This document shows, piece after piece, positions 25,302 through 35,200 of a stretch of 64,000 nt of DNA. Every line of letters begins with the position of its first letter. The stretch's first letter is position 1. The stretch comes from Nocardia sp. NBC_00565 (GTDB taxonomy: Bacteria; Actinomycetota; Actinomycetes; Mycobacteriales; Mycobacteriaceae): NCBI RefSeq assembly GCF_036345915.1, contig NZ_CP107785.1, positions 434,001 to 498,000 on the forward strand, in the 5' to 3' direction. The position numbers were made by a program, and so were the translations under genes. The notes under the pieces were generated by a model. The model was not told where the DNA came from, did no database searches, and worked only from the letters and a program-made list of their open reading frames with translations.

Positions 25302-27557
25302 ATGCTCGTACGGATCGCACATCTGACCACCCGGCATCCGCGCGCCATCCTGCTCGCCGCAGCACTGTTGGCCGTGCTCTGCGGCGTATTCGGCGCTTCG
25401 GCGGCCGCGCATATGAAGACCGGCGGCTTCACCCCGACCGAAGCCGAATCGTCGCAGGTCTCCAGGCTGATCGCGGATAACTTCGGCGGCGGTGAACCCA
25501 ACCTCATCCTGCTGGTCCGCGACGAGGCGGGCGCGAACAGTCCGGCCGCGAAGGACGCGGGCGCGAAGCTGGTCGACACCCTGCGGTCGCGCGGTGATGT
25601 GATCGGCATCCAGTCCTACTGGAGCGCCCCGCAACAGCTGTCCTCCGCATTGCGCAGCACGGATGGCAAGAGCGCGCTGGTGCTCGGCTACATCACCGGC
25701 GATGAGACGACGGCGCAAAATGCCGCCGGCGAGATCGCCGAACAGGTCACCGGGACCAAGGACGGTGTCAGCATCGCTCAGGGCGGACTCAGCTCCGTCT
25801 ACCACGAGACGAACGAACAGATCACCCACGATCTTGCGGTCGCCGAGGGCGTGGCGATCCCGCTGTCGTTCCTCGTGCTGATCCTGGTCTTCGGCAGTCT
25901 GGTCGCGGCCTTCCTGCCGCTGGCGGTCGGCATCTTCGCGATCCTCACCACCCTGGCGATCCTGCGCACCCTCACGGTGTTCACCGATGTCTCGATCTTC
26001 GCGCTGAATATGACCACGGCACTCGGTCTCGCACTCGCGATCGACTACAGCCTGTTCATCGTCAGCCGCTTCCGCGAGGAACTCGGCAACGGACTCGATG
26101 TCGAGGCGGCCGTGGTGCGCGCGGTGCAGACCGCGGGACGCACGGTGCTCTATTCGGCACTGACCGTCGCGCTGTCGGTGGCGGCGCTCGGCGTCTTCAA
26201 CCTGTACTTCCTGAAATCCTTTGCCTACTCGGGCGTCGCGGTGGTCGCCGCGGCCGCCGCGGCCTCGATCCTGGTCCTGCCCGCTGCCCTGATGCTGCTC
26301 GGGCACCGGGTGAACGCGGGCGATCTGCGAAAGCCGCTGGGGCGTCTGCTCGGTCGGGCACCGCGCGCGGATCTGGCACCCGAGCAGACCTTTTGGTACC
26401 GCACGGTGCAGTGGGTGATGCGCCATGCCGCACCGGTCGCCATCGCGATCATCGTGCTGCTGCTCGCGATCGGATCCCCGTTCCTCGGAGTGAAATTCGG
26501 CTACCCGGATGACCGCGTGCTCAACGCGAGTGCGGCCGCCAGCAGCCGCACGGTCGGCGACGCACTGCGCGAGGACTTCCGATCCAACGCCGCCACCGAA
26601 GTCACCATCGTGCTCGACGGTTACCGCGGCAACCCCGCCGCTGTCGGCGATTACGCCGCCGCACTGTCGAAGGTGCACGGTGTGGCCGGTGTGCTCTCCG
26701 GCGGCGGCGTGTACATCGGCGGTATGCAGGTGTCGGACGCGCTGCCGCAGATGACCAACGACACCGGCGCATTCCTCACTGTCGCAACGACAGTCGACCC
26801 CTTCACCACGGCGGGCAAGGAACAGTTGGCGCAACTGCGCGACGTCGCAGGCCCGGGTCCCGCGCTGTTCGGCGGTGGCGCCGCGGTCAACGTCGACTCC
26901 CTCGACGCACTGGGCGCGCGCCTGCCGCTGGCCGGTGCGCTGATCGTGCTCACCACCTTCGTCGTGCTGTTCCTGTTCACCGGCAGCGTGCTGCTTCCAC
27001 TGAAAGCCCTTGCCCTCAATACGCTTTCGCTAACGGCGGCATTCGGGGCGATGGTCTGGATCTTCCAGGACGGGCATCTGTCCGGTCTGCTCGGCAGCGA
27101 CGCGACCGGATATCTTGTGCCGACCATGCCGATCCTGATGTTCTGCCTCGCCTTCGGCATGTCCATGGACTACGAGGTGTTCCTGCTCTCGCGCATCCGC
27201 GAGGAGTGGTTGGCCTCGGGGCGCACCACTGCCGACAGCAACCGTGCGGTCGCGCTCGGCGTCGCGCGCACCGGCAAGATCTTCACGGCCGCCGCGCTTT
27301 TGATGGCCATCGTGATGGCCGCCATGGTCACCTCGAAGGTATCGTTCATCCAGATGCTGGGCCTGGGACTGACTTTGACGGTGCTCGCGGACGCCACGCT
27401 GATCCGCGGTCTGCTCGCGCCGGCACTCATGAAGCTGATGGGCACCGCGAACTGGTGGGCGCCCGCGCCACTTGCCCGGCTGCACGCCAAGATCGGGTTG
27501 CACGAGGGCGAAACCGCGACCGGCGCAACTGAATCCGAATTAGCCGCGCGAACATGA
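25302..27557 (+). CDS. MMPL/RND-family transporter
   Basis: 751 residues with two repeats, each with one N-terminal membrane helix, a large extracellular loop and a cluster of five helices. Motifs GLALAIDYSLFIVSRFREE and AFGMSMDYEVFLLSRIREEW carry the Asp-Tyr pairs that MMPL proteins use for proton relay. MMPL exporters move lipids, siderophores or drugs to the cell envelope. There is no MmpS partner, and the size is below the ~950-residue mycolate-lipid exporters, closer to YdfJ-type efflux pumps. It is translationally coupled (ATGA) to the TetR gene. AGGAGAG precedes the ATG. Confidence 0.9.
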   Translation: MLVRIAHLTTRHPRAILLAAALLAVLCGVFGASAAAHMKTGGFTPTEAESSQVSRLIADNFGGGEPNLILLVRDEAGANSPAAKDAGAKLVDTLRSRGDVIGIQSYWSAPQQLSSALRSTDGKSALVLGYITGDETTAQNAAGEIAEQVTGTKDGVSIAQGGLSSVYHETNEQITHDLAVAEGVAIPLSFLVLILVFGSLVAAFLPLAVGIFAILTTLAILRTLTVFTDVSIFALNMTTALGLALAIDYSLFIVSRFREELGNGLDVEAAVVRAVQTAGRTVLYSALTVALSVAALGVFNLYFLKSFAYSGVAVVAAAAAASILVLPAALMLLGHRVNAGDLRKPLGRLLGRAPRADLAPEQTFWYRTVQWVMRHAAPVAIAIIVLLLAIGSPFLGVKFGYPDDRVLNASAAASSRTVGDALREDFRSNAATEVTIVLDGYRGNPAAVGDYAAALSKVHGVAGVLSGGGVYIGGMQVSDALPQMTNDTGAFLTVATTVDPFTTAGKEQLAQLRDVAGPGPALFGGGAAVNVDSLDALGARLPLAGALIVLTTFVVLFLFTGSVLLPLKALALNTLSLTAAFGAMVWIFQDGHLSGLLGSDATGYLVPTMPILMFCLAFGMSMDYEVFLLSRIREEWLASGRTTADSNRAVALGVARTGKIFTAAALLMAIVMAAMVTSKVSFIQMLGLGLTLTVLADATLIRGLLAPALMKLMGTANWWAPAPLARLHAKIGLHEGETATGATESELAART

Positions 27558-28234
27558 CCCTCGCCCGCAGGAAGCGTTCGGCGCGCGGCTCCGGTGAGGG
27601 GCTGCGTGCCGAAATCATGGATGCCACCAAGGAATTGCTGGCCCGCACCGGTCACGTCGACGCGGTTTCCATTCGCGAGATCGCCAAGATCGTCGGTGTC
27701 ACCCCGCCATCGATCTACCGCCACTTCGCGGATAAGGATCAGCTGATCGAGGCGGTCGTGGCCCAGGTGTTCGAGGATCTGGATGAGGTGATGTCGGCCG
27801 CGACCGACCCGAACGAGTCGCCGATGGAGCGGCTACGCCAGCAGGGGCAGGCGTATGTTCGGTTCGCCAGAGAGCATCCTGAGCAGTACCGGCTGGCCAC
27901 CATGCGCGGCGAGACCGCAGGTGCCGTCGATCAGGTGCTCACCAGCGGCGCCTTCGCACATTTCGCGGCCACCATCACCGAATGCATGAATATCGGCGTC
28001 ATCACGCCGGGCGATCCGGTGCCGGTGGTGCTGGAGCTGTGGTCGAGCGCGCACGGAATCGCCTCCCTACTGATCGCGAAACCCTATCTGCCGTGGGGAG
28101 ATCTGGACGCGGTCGCCGATCGCGTGCTGCGCTCGGTCTGCATCGGCCGGGCCGTCATCGACAACATCCTCGGCGAGGGCGTGACCCCCGATGGGGTCGT
28201 CCAGTGGCTGGCGGAATACCGCGGGCGACCCTGA
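27554..28234 (+). CDS. TetR/AcrR-family regulator
   Basis: 226 residues. The helix-turn-helix is VSIREIAKIVGVTPPSIYRHF (split at ~residues 37-57), and the C-terminal domain is of the TetR_C_33-like helical type. It overlaps the MMPL stop by four bases and most likely represses its own operon through the inverted repeat at 25243. The inducer is probably a substrate of the pump (inference). Confidence 0.9.
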   Translation: MTLARRKRSARGSGEGLRAEIMDATKELLARTGHVDAVSIREIAKIVGVTPPSIYRHFADKDQLIEAVVAQVFEDLDEVMSAATDPNESPMERLRQQGQAYVRFAREHPEQYRLATMRGETAGAVDQVLTSGAFAHFAATITECMNIGVITPGDPVPVVLELWSSAHGIASLLIAKPYLPWGDLDAVADRVLRSVCIGRAVIDNILGEGVTPDGVVQWLAEYRGRP

Positions 28235-28523
28235 TCCGCAGAGTCGACGCCAGGCTGAGGCCGCCGTGCTTGCCGGCTTTGCCGGTGTGCGCCCGCCGTG
28301 GTACGGGCAGCCAGCAGCCGACTCACTGGCTGGGCGAGTTCACCCTTGCTGAGATCACCTCAATACACAGACGCTCGGGCGCTTCCAACAGCGTTGGCAG
28401 ACAGCCCAGGGTGCAACATCCATGTCGCATTCAGTACTGAATATGTCGTTTCCGACCATAGTTCGACCGGCGTGCGGGATCTACCCTGGTTTCACAACAA
28501 CGGCAAACCCTTTCGGAGACATC
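28235..28523. other. Intergenic, nothing recognised
   Basis: 289 bases between the TetR gene and the VOC remnant. I see no open frame with natural composition and no strong hairpin. Confidence 0.5.
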
Positions 28524-28761
28524 GTGGCGATGGTCAACACCAACGGCATTCACCACGTCCGCCTGACGGTGACCGACGTCGAGGCTTCCCGCGCGTTCTA
28601 CCAGGATGTCCTTGGATTTCAACGATCCCGATGGCATTCACCTCGAGCTGCCGCGCCGATCTGACGCTGTACCGAGCCCAACTGTTGTCAATTGCGTTGT
28701 ATCACAATGCGATTCACGCGGACAGCCCGACGTGCTCGACCTGCACCTGACATACCCATGA
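28524..28761 (+). pseudogene. VOC/glyoxalase-family gene with internal deletion and frameshift
   Basis: GTG 28524 (or ATG 28530) with GGAG upstream opens a typical vicinal-oxygen-chelate N-terminus: GIHHVRLTVTDVEASRAFYQ then DVLGF. At 28615 the normal C-terminal end of the family, DFNDPDGIHLELPRR, continues in the next frame. Some 70-80 middle residues are missing, so a deletion joined the two ends out of frame. The remaining metal-binding scaffold cannot be functional. Confidence 0.75.
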
Positions 28762-28834
28762 CCTTTCGGCGCATGTGGCCTCAGGCACGCGCCTGCGCTC
28801 GCCGATTCCCCTTTCCATCGTTTGGAGGCAATCT

Positions 28835-30109
28835 ATGACCGCAGCGCAGTCCCCAACGTCCGCGCCCCACACCACCGCACCCGGAACCTGCCCCGTCCAG
28901 CACGGATCACCTATCAATACCGACACCCCTCAAGTTTGTCTGCGTAGCCGGAAGTTCGCCGCTGATCCACACAGCGGCTACCGCGACATGCGCAGTCAGT
29001 ACGGCTCGCTTGCTCCGATGGAATTGGCTCCGAATGTGCCCGCGACCTTGGTGATCGGGTACCGCACCGCGTTGCGAATCCTCAACGACCCCGAGCATTT
29101 TCCGGCCGATCCGCGGACCTGGCAGGAGGGCATTCCCGACGATTCCCCCGTTCGCCCGATGATGGAGTGGCATCCGAATGCACTGCGCAACAGCGGAGGC
29201 GCGCATGCTCGCTATCGGCAGACGTACACCGCCAGCATCGACGGCATCGACCTGCACGCCTTTCATTCCACCGTCCAGAAGATCGCGATCCCGCTGATCA
29301 ACAGCTTCTGTGCGGACGGTTCGGCGGACTTGTTGTCCCAGTACGCGTTTCCGCTCGTCTTCGAGGTCCTCAACCAGATGGTCGGCTGCTCGGCGGAGCT
29401 GGGGCAGCGGGTCGCGACCGGCATGGCCGCGCTCTTCGATACCGTCGAGGCCGCCCGCGGCATGCAGATGCTCAGCGAGGCGCTGATGGAGTTGATTCAG
29501 CTGCGACGCTCGGAGCCCGCAGACGACGTCACGTCGCGGCTTGCGCATCATCCGGCCGGCCTCGATGACACGGAGATGCTTGCTCAGCTGATCAGCTTTT
29601 ACGGTGTGGGTATCGAACCGCAGCAGAATCTGATCGCCAACACCCTGTTGCTGATGCTGACCGACGACCGGTTCGGTGGCGATATGCTCGGTGGGAGCCT
29701 GTCGACCCGCGACGCGCTCGATGAGGTGCTGTTCAACGACCCGCCGCTGGCCAACTTTTGCACAACGTACCCACGGCAACCGATCCTGATCGATAACACC
29801 TGGTTGCCTGCGCACCAGCCGGTGCTCATCAGTCTCGCCGGATGCAACAACGACCCCGCGATCCGTGGTGGGGACCGCACCGGTAATCGCTCGCATCTGG
29901 CGTGGAGCGCCGGGCCGCATGCCTGCCCGGCCAAGTTCGTGGCGTACCAGGTCGTGCAGGATGCCATCGATCAGCTTCTCGACGCCCTCCCCGAGATGCG
30001 ACTGGCGGTGCCGCCGGAGGAGCTGGTTTGGCGGCCAGGCCCCTTCCATCGGGCTATGGCGGCATTGCCGGTTGTCTTTCCCGAGTCCCCTCCGTTGAAC
30101 ATCGTGTAA
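28835..30109 (+). CDS. Cytochrome P450 with non-canonical ExxR and I-helix motifs
   Basis: 424 residues. The haem-binding loop is SAGPHACPAK with the thiolate ligand Cys364. The normally invariant K-helix E-x-x-R is replaced: the matching place reads DEVLF (296-300), with Phe where Arg belongs. The I-helix oxygen-activation motif reads YGVGIEPQQN (256-265) without the acid-Thr pair. Streptomyces CYP157 enzymes, often encoded in conservons, also lack ExxR (known), and this protein resembles that group. No conservon genes are beside it. It may be a catalytically unusual P450 or a haem-binding protein. GGAGG precedes the ATG by eight bases. Confidence 0.85.
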   Translation: MTAAQSPTSAPHTTAPGTCPVQHGSPINTDTPQVCLRSRKFAADPHSGYRDMRSQYGSLAPMELAPNVPATLVIGYRTALRILNDPEHFPADPRTWQEGIPDDSPVRPMMEWHPNALRNSGGAHARYRQTYTASIDGIDLHAFHSTVQKIAIPLINSFCADGSADLLSQYAFPLVFEVLNQMVGCSAELGQRVATGMAALFDTVEAARGMQMLSEALMELIQLRRSEPADDVTSRLAHHPAGLDDTEMLAQLISFYGVGIEPQQNLIANTLLLMLTDDRFGGDMLGGSLSTRDALDEVLFNDPPLANFCTTYPRQPILIDNTWLPAHQPVLISLAGCNNDPAIRGGDRTGNRSHLAWSAGPHACPAKFVAYQVVQDAIDQLLDALPEMRLAVPPEELVWRPGPFHRAMAALPVVFPESPPLNIV

Positions 30110-30282
30110 GAAGTCCGTCCCTGTGGGTCTCCGACGTCGAGCCCGGTTCGGTCCATGACCTGACCGCCGCCCGCGATACGTGCTCGCTGCGCTGTACCGG
30201 GCCGCCAGTCTGAGGCAGCTGCGACATCGGCACGCTATTCTTCGGTGCGACTCGGCAGGTGCGAGACCAGTAGAGGGGGGCC

Positions 30283-32220
30283 GTGGTCCAGCTGAACATC
30301 GGCGAGGCGTTCGCGGGTTACAGCATCGAAGGTGTACTCGGACAAGGCGGAATGGGCACAGTGTATCTGGCCCGTCACCCGCGCTTGCCGCGCTCGGTTG
30401 CGCTCAAGCTGCTGAACCGGGAGATCTCCGTCGACGAGGAATTGCGTCGCCGCTTCGAGCAAGAAGCTACCGTGGTTGCCCGCCTGGATCATCCGGGCAT
30501 CGTCGGTGTCTACGATCGTGGTACGTATGACGGGTGCTTGTGGATTGCCATGCAATACATCCGCGGTAGCGACGCCGTCGCACTGGATCCACGCACACTG
30601 ACAGTCGAACGGGCACTACGGATTATCACCGAGACAGCAGCGGCACTCGACTACGCGCACAGCCGTGGCGTCCTACATCGCGACATCAAACCTGCCAATA
30701 TCCTTTTGGCGGAGCCTGAGTCCGGGCGTGAAGAACGTGCTGTCCTCACGGATTTCGGTATCGCGCGACTCTTGGACTCGAATACGAAACTGACGACCAC
30801 GGGTTCGATGATGGCGACGTTGGCGTACGCGTCCCCGGAGCAACTGTCGGCCGAACCGACGGACCATCGTGCGGACCAATACTCCCTTGCTTGCACGCTT
30901 TTCACCCTGCTGGCCGGCCGGTCGCCATTCGCCGATACCAATCCGGGCCAAGTCGTGGCCGCGCATCTCAGCAAGCCGGTGCCGCAACTGAGTAGCTTCC
31001 GGCCGGATCTGCCGCCGGTGCTGGATGGCGTCATCGCGCGGGCGATGGCCAAACAACGCGATGACCGGTTCGCGAGCTGTGGTGAGTTCGCTGCGGCCGC
31101 AGTCGATGCCGTGTACCACGGAGTGGCCGCGCGGTCGGCTCCAACAGTCGTGAATCGCTCCGCTGCCCCGGCTCCGCAGTACCAATACGCAGCTGTGCCG
31201 CAACCCCACTACCATGCGCCGATGCACCGACCTGTTGGGCCGGTGATGCCGCCTCGGCCGCGAAAGTCCAAGGCGCTATTGGTATCTGCCATGGTCGTCG
31301 CGGTATTGATGGCTATCGGCGGCACTGTTCTCGTGGTCGAGCGCGACAACATTCTCCGGCATCTCAACGGCCAGGTATGGGACTCACAACACCAGGTGAT
31401 AGCGGACGCGTTTCCTAGCCTGCTGGCCAGCGGGAACGGTCTCCAAGGCTGGCTCGGCGCGGAGTGCCACGGGAATGCCATCTATCAAGGCAAGGTGCCC
31501 TACATCAAATGCTCGGACCGGGACCGTGGAATCGAGTACGAGGTACGGGATTTCGGTAATGGTGATTCGGCCACCGCGTCCGTGGAAGAGTCGGTCAGTA
31601 GTAGATCCGGCGACCGTTGGGCCACGCACTCGGGATCGACCTCTCTTCTGGTGACAATTGATCCGAGTACGTTCCGCAGTGCCAAAGACATTTACACGAG
31701 ATTTTCTGAGCAGCGATCACGCTTCGTCTTCGTCATGTCGTGGGCCAATCACACCGCTGCGGAGACATTGCAGGAGTGGTGGCCGCAGGCACCGCTCGGT
31801 AGCGGTTCGCAGGCCGATGCGCCGGTACCGTTGTCCACCTCGTCAGCTGCGCCGAGTTGGTGCGCGCCGAGCACCGACAAGGGGAAGATCACAGGCAACG
31901 GTCCTGGCGGAACGTCGACCGGCCCGGATGTCATTTTCGCCTACTACTACGCGTACTACGTCCAGCACAGCGGTGTACAAGCGCGGACATTCGTCGCATC
32001 CGAATCGACGACGATTCCGAGCGCCAATGTCCTGCAGAACAGCATTGATGTCCACCCGGTCGGGACCGTGCATTGCGTGGAGGTAACCGCGGTCGCGGCA
32101 GATCTGTATCACGTCGAAACGACCTCTCGCCATCCCGACGGGCTGCAGGCGTTGACCAGGGGAACGATCGTCACCACCGCCCTCGGCGGTCGGACGGTGA
32201 TCAAAGACTTCACTCAGTAG
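30283..32220 (+). CDS. Transmembrane Ser/Thr protein kinase with bipartite outer sensor
   Basis: 645 residues. The kinase domain occupies residues ~12-275: glycine loop GQGGMG (20-25), Lys42, the HRD catalytic loop H132-R133-D134, DFG at 157-159, and SPEQ in the activation segment. A Pro-rich linker and one membrane helix (residues ~325-350) lead to an outer part of ~290 residues. Its first half, beginning AFPSLLASGNG and ending EWWPQAPLG, is homologous to the outer domain of the next kinase. The second half (from PSWCAPSTDKG) is extra. The GTG start follows AGAGGGGGG. It is probably an environmental sensor; substrates unknown. Confidence 0.92.
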   Translation: MVQLNIGEAFAGYSIEGVLGQGGMGTVYLARHPRLPRSVALKLLNREISVDEELRRRFEQEATVVARLDHPGIVGVYDRGTYDGCLWIAMQYIRGSDAVALDPRTLTVERALRIITETAAALDYAHSRGVLHRDIKPANILLAEPESGREERAVLTDFGIARLLDSNTKLTTTGSMMATLAYASPEQLSAEPTDHRADQYSLACTLFTLLAGRSPFADTNPGQVVAAHLSKPVPQLSSFRPDLPPVLDGVIARAMAKQRDDRFASCGEFAAAAVDAVYHGVAARSAPTVVNRSAAPAPQYQYAAVPQPHYHAPMHRPVGPVMPPRPRKSKALLVSAMVVAVLMAIGGTVLVVERDNILRHLNGQVWDSQHQVIADAFPSLLASGNGLQGWLGAECHGNAIYQGKVPYIKCSDRDRGIEYEVRDFGNGDSATASVEESVSSRSGDRWATHSGSTSLLVTIDPSTFRSAKDIYTRFSEQRSRFVFVMSWANHTAAETLQEWWPQAPLGSGSQADAPVPLSTSSAAPSWCAPSTDKGKITGNGPGGTSTGPDVIFAYYYAYYVQHSGVQARTFVASESTTIPSANVLQNSIDVHPVGTVHCVEVTAVAADLYHVETTSRHPDGLQALTRGTIVTTALGGRTVIKDFTQ

Positions 32221-32298
32221 AGGGTGACTGAGAGGGTCTGGTCGGCGTGATTACGACTATGCTGCCCCAAGATCGCGCTCGGCAGGGATAGGGGGACA

Positions 32299-33849
32299 GT
32301 GGTTCAGCTCCGCGTCGGCGAGACTTTCGCCGGTTACGTGATTGAGGGAGTCCTCGGTCAGGGTGGCATGGGCACGGTCTATCTGGCCCGTCACCCGCGC
32401 CTGCCCCGGTCGGTCGCGCTCAAGCTGCTCAATCGCGAGGTCTCCGCGGACGAGGAACTGCGGCGCAGGTTCGGGCAGGAGGCCGATGTCATTGCGCGCC
32501 TGGAGCATCCGGGCATTGTCGATATCTACGACCGCGGCACCGACGGCGGACACCTGTGGATCGCTATGCAATTTGTCGAGGGCATCGACGCTGCTCGATT
32601 GGATCGGCACGCGGTGACGGTTGAACGCGCGTTGCGGATCATCGGGGAAACCGGCGCGGCAATCGATTTCGCACATTCCAGGGGTGTACTGCACCGAGAT
32701 GTCAAGCCCGCCAATATCTTGCTCGCCGCGCCCGATACCGGACGCGATGAACGCGCCGTCCTTACCGACTTCGGTATTGCTCGATTGGCAGATACCAACA
32801 CTCAACTGACGGCCGCCAGCACGTTTACCGCCACTCTCGCATACGCCTCACCGGAACAACTGTCCGGCGATGTTATCGACCATCGTGCCGATCAGTATTC
32901 GCTCGCCTGCACCTTTTTCACGCTTGTCGCCGGGAGAACGCCTTTTGCGGAAACCAACCCGGGCCAAGTCATCGCCGCTCATTTGAGTAAGCCTGTCCCA
33001 CAGGTCAGCACCTGGCGCCCCGACTTGCCGCCGGAGCTGGACGGCGTTATCGCCCGAGCAATGGCCAAGCTGCCCGACCACCGTTTCGCCAGTTGTAGTG
33101 AGTTCGCGGCCGCAGCTCGAGGTGCTGTCGCAGGGCGTGCTGTCGCGCTGCCGCTGCCTGATCCGACCACTGTGAACATCGCCGGGTATCACGCCGCGGT
33201 CCAACCTCCGGCTCCTGAATACCGACACCATCCTGCCGGTGTGCCGTTACACCAACCGTTCCCCTATTCTCCGCCGAGGAGGTCGTCACCTCTGCGACGC
33301 CAGCTGGGGCGCGTCCTGATTTCCATTGCCCTGGTTGCTTTTCTGGTGTTCGCAGTCGGTGGGGCAGTCATCGCTCTGAATTGGCATCGCTGGTCAACTG
33401 ATCCGTGGAGCAGCAAGGAACAGGCGATCGCCGATGCCTTCCCGAAGCTGGTGTCCGATCGCGACTTCGGCAAGGGGTGGCACGACCTGAAATGCGCGCA
33501 CATGTCCCCCGGCTTCGAGGAGGGGCTCCAAAGCGGCATCCACTGCGACGACGAAGGCATCAACTACTACATCACGGTCATGGACTTCGGGTCCGTCGCC
33601 GTTGCGAAAGCGTTCTTGGCGAAGAAAGCTGTTGGCATGCAACAAGTGATGGTGTCGCATCCCGATCTTCCGACCCCGCTTCCGGTCACGACATCGGTTC
33701 CCGGTACATATCTCCTCCGCGACATAGATAGCGGATTCCCTGATGATCCGGAACGCGGACGATTCGTCCTGGAGTTCTACTGGAAAAGCGCCGTCAGCGA
33801 GCAACAAGTCATAGACGAGTTCTGGAAGAAGGCCCCACTCGGGAAATGA
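32299..33849 (+). CDS. Transmembrane Ser/Thr protein kinase, tandem paralogue
   Basis: 516 residues. The kinase domain is a close copy of the upstream gene's (GQGGMG, Lys42, HRD at 132-134, DFG at 157-159). The membrane helix is near residues 335-358 and the outer domain starts AFPKLVSDRDFG and ends EFWKKAPLGK. Only one of the two outer domains of its neighbour is present. The GTG follows AGGGGGACA. The last 69 bases recur almost unchanged at 36167, beyond the IS element, so the array once had at least one more member. The product likely phosphorylates cytoplasmic proteins in response to an envelope signal. Confidence 0.92.
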   Translation: MVQLRVGETFAGYVIEGVLGQGGMGTVYLARHPRLPRSVALKLLNREVSADEELRRRFGQEADVIARLEHPGIVDIYDRGTDGGHLWIAMQFVEGIDAARLDRHAVTVERALRIIGETGAAIDFAHSRGVLHRDVKPANILLAAPDTGRDERAVLTDFGIARLADTNTQLTAASTFTATLAYASPEQLSGDVIDHRADQYSLACTFFTLVAGRTPFAETNPGQVIAAHLSKPVPQVSTWRPDLPPELDGVIARAMAKLPDHRFASCSEFAAAARGAVAGRAVALPLPDPTTVNIAGYHAAVQPPAPEYRHHPAGVPLHQPFPYSPPRRSSPLRRQLGRVLISIALVAFLVFAVGGAVIALNWHRWSTDPWSSKEQAIADAFPKLVSDRDFGKGWHDLKCAHMSPGFEEGLQSGIHCDDEGINYYITVMDFGSVAVAKAFLAKKAVGMQQVMVSHPDLPTPLPVTTSVPGTYLLRDIDSGFPDDPERGRFVLEFYWKSAVSEQQVIDEFWKKAPLGK

Positions 33850-34309
33850 TCCATCGTCCTGCGGCCGGTGCAGACGCCAGTTGATGCGGTCGACGTCCCG
33901 GTCGCGCCTGAGGTGACCGATGTGGTCCCGGCAATCGTGCATCCCGGGCTCGGAGCAGACGAACTGGGGGTGCCGGGGGTCGACGGGTTCCCGCCTGGGG
34001 AAGTCGGGGTTCCGGGGGTGGCACTACACTGGTTAGTCGAAGTCGGGTTGGCCGCCGAGGAAACGCCTTGGTCGTGAAAGCTCTTCCGCCAGCGCTTGCT
34101 CGATCTCGCCGACGACTCTTGGCGAGCGGGTATGGAATCCGTGAGGTGGGGCGGGGACGGCGGTGCCACCGCCTTGGCGGGTCGAGGCGAACGAGTATTC
34201 GTCAGTTGTCACGTATCCAAACCGCAAGGCATCGCGAGAATGCCGTCGAGTAACCTACATTCGACATCGGGTCGCGCGCCGGCGACCTGTTCTTGGGGAG
34301 GGTTTGCTC
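33850..34309. other. 460-base gap, no supported gene
   Basis: The minus strand shows a short Pro/Thr/Ser-rich reading (SATPGTPTSPGGNPSTPGTP) like the linkers of ESX-type proteins, and the plus strand a short Val/Pro-rich one. Neither has a start with a ribosome site or a recognisable domain. The gap may hold remnants. Confidence 0.35.
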
Positions 34310-34707
34310 GTGGGCGTTCGACGCGGTCGCCATGTATTGCACATTCTGCTTTTGTGCTCGGTGTTGTCGCTGGTCAGCTGTTCCCACAAGATCGATTTGC
34401 CGGACTATCAATCGGGCTTCTCGTCGTTGCCCGCCACCTGCGTTGACGCTGCGAAACCGACGGAAAATATGTGCGGCCAACGCCGTTGACGATCGGAGGG
34501 CGCCCTGCGCTCCAGCTGTACTGGGCGCAGACGGATTACTTCTGCGACATAGCATTCGACGTGGCACGGGACTCGAAGTCCGGCGTGGCATCGGGAACGG
34601 TCATGTTCGAAGCCTCGGCGAACGAGAACGGTAAGCGGCCCGAACTCTGTGCCGAGCTGAAACGGATAGCGAACACCGTGGTAGCCGCTCTGCCGCCCAG
34701 CACGTGA
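34310..34707 (+). pseudogene. DUF3558-like lipoprotein gene, frameshifted
   Basis: GTG 34310, preceded by GGGGAGGG, opens a lipoprotein signal (HILLLCSVLSLVSC lipobox) and ~45 residues with the early Cys typical of DUF3558 lipoproteins, then stops at 34489. The natural continuation (LTIGGRPALQLYWAQTD ... LCAELKRIANTVVAALPP) lies in another frame up to 34707. The total is ~125 residues against ~180-200 usual, so an internal deletion is likely as well. It lies directly after the kinase pair and before the decayed IS element. Confidence 0.65.
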
Positions 34708-35200
34708 GACTGCGTGGCGCACTACGCCGCTGATCGGTTGTCCTTCAAGGCATCTGATCGGCGGGCCAAGCCACTTCGCGACCGCGTGCTCATGCCGATG
34801 GGAGGACATCGAACAGAGCTGTCGCGACAGACTGAGCGGTCAGCAGATCGCCGCTTCTTGACGGTCCTGTCGAACCAGGCCAGGCGCATCAGATTTCGCC
34901 ACCGATGTGCGGAAGCCTGAGGAACGCTTGGAATCTCGGGCCGCGCCGACCCGAGTGCGCGGTCATTTGTGGTGTGCGGGCTGGATCGTTCGGTCGTCGC
35001 CGGGGGTGGCCTTGCTCTCCCGTGTCGGCTTCGCCCCGGCCGGATACGCGCTGCGCAGGCGGCCCGCATGGTGACCCGCTGAGTTGTCGATTCCCCGCGA
35101 CACCTGATGCCCCGGAATCCGGCCTGGGGCATCGGTTTCTATAGGATTTGGGACGAAAGTTATTGATTCCGTGGGGAACCGATCGGTAGAAGTGTGCTAA
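34708..35200. other. 493-base gap, nothing recognised
   Basis: This stretch between the broken lipoprotein and the IS element shows only Arg/Ser-rich readings typical of non-coding frames in GC-rich DNA. I see no hairpin or repeat of note. Confidence 0.4.

Noticed and set aside
25266..26834. 522-codon minus-strand open frame opposite the MMPL gene
   Set aside because: Composition is dominated by Arg, Gln, Glu, Asp and His, as expected for the mirror of GC-rich coding DNA; the plus strand encodes a full MMPL protein.
33777..34169. Pro/Thr/Ser-rich minus-strand open frame and a Val/Pro-rich plus-strand frame (33868-34077)
   Set aside because: No start with a ribosome site, no domain, and the first overlaps the kinase 3' end. 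Kept only as a note that the gap may contain remnants.
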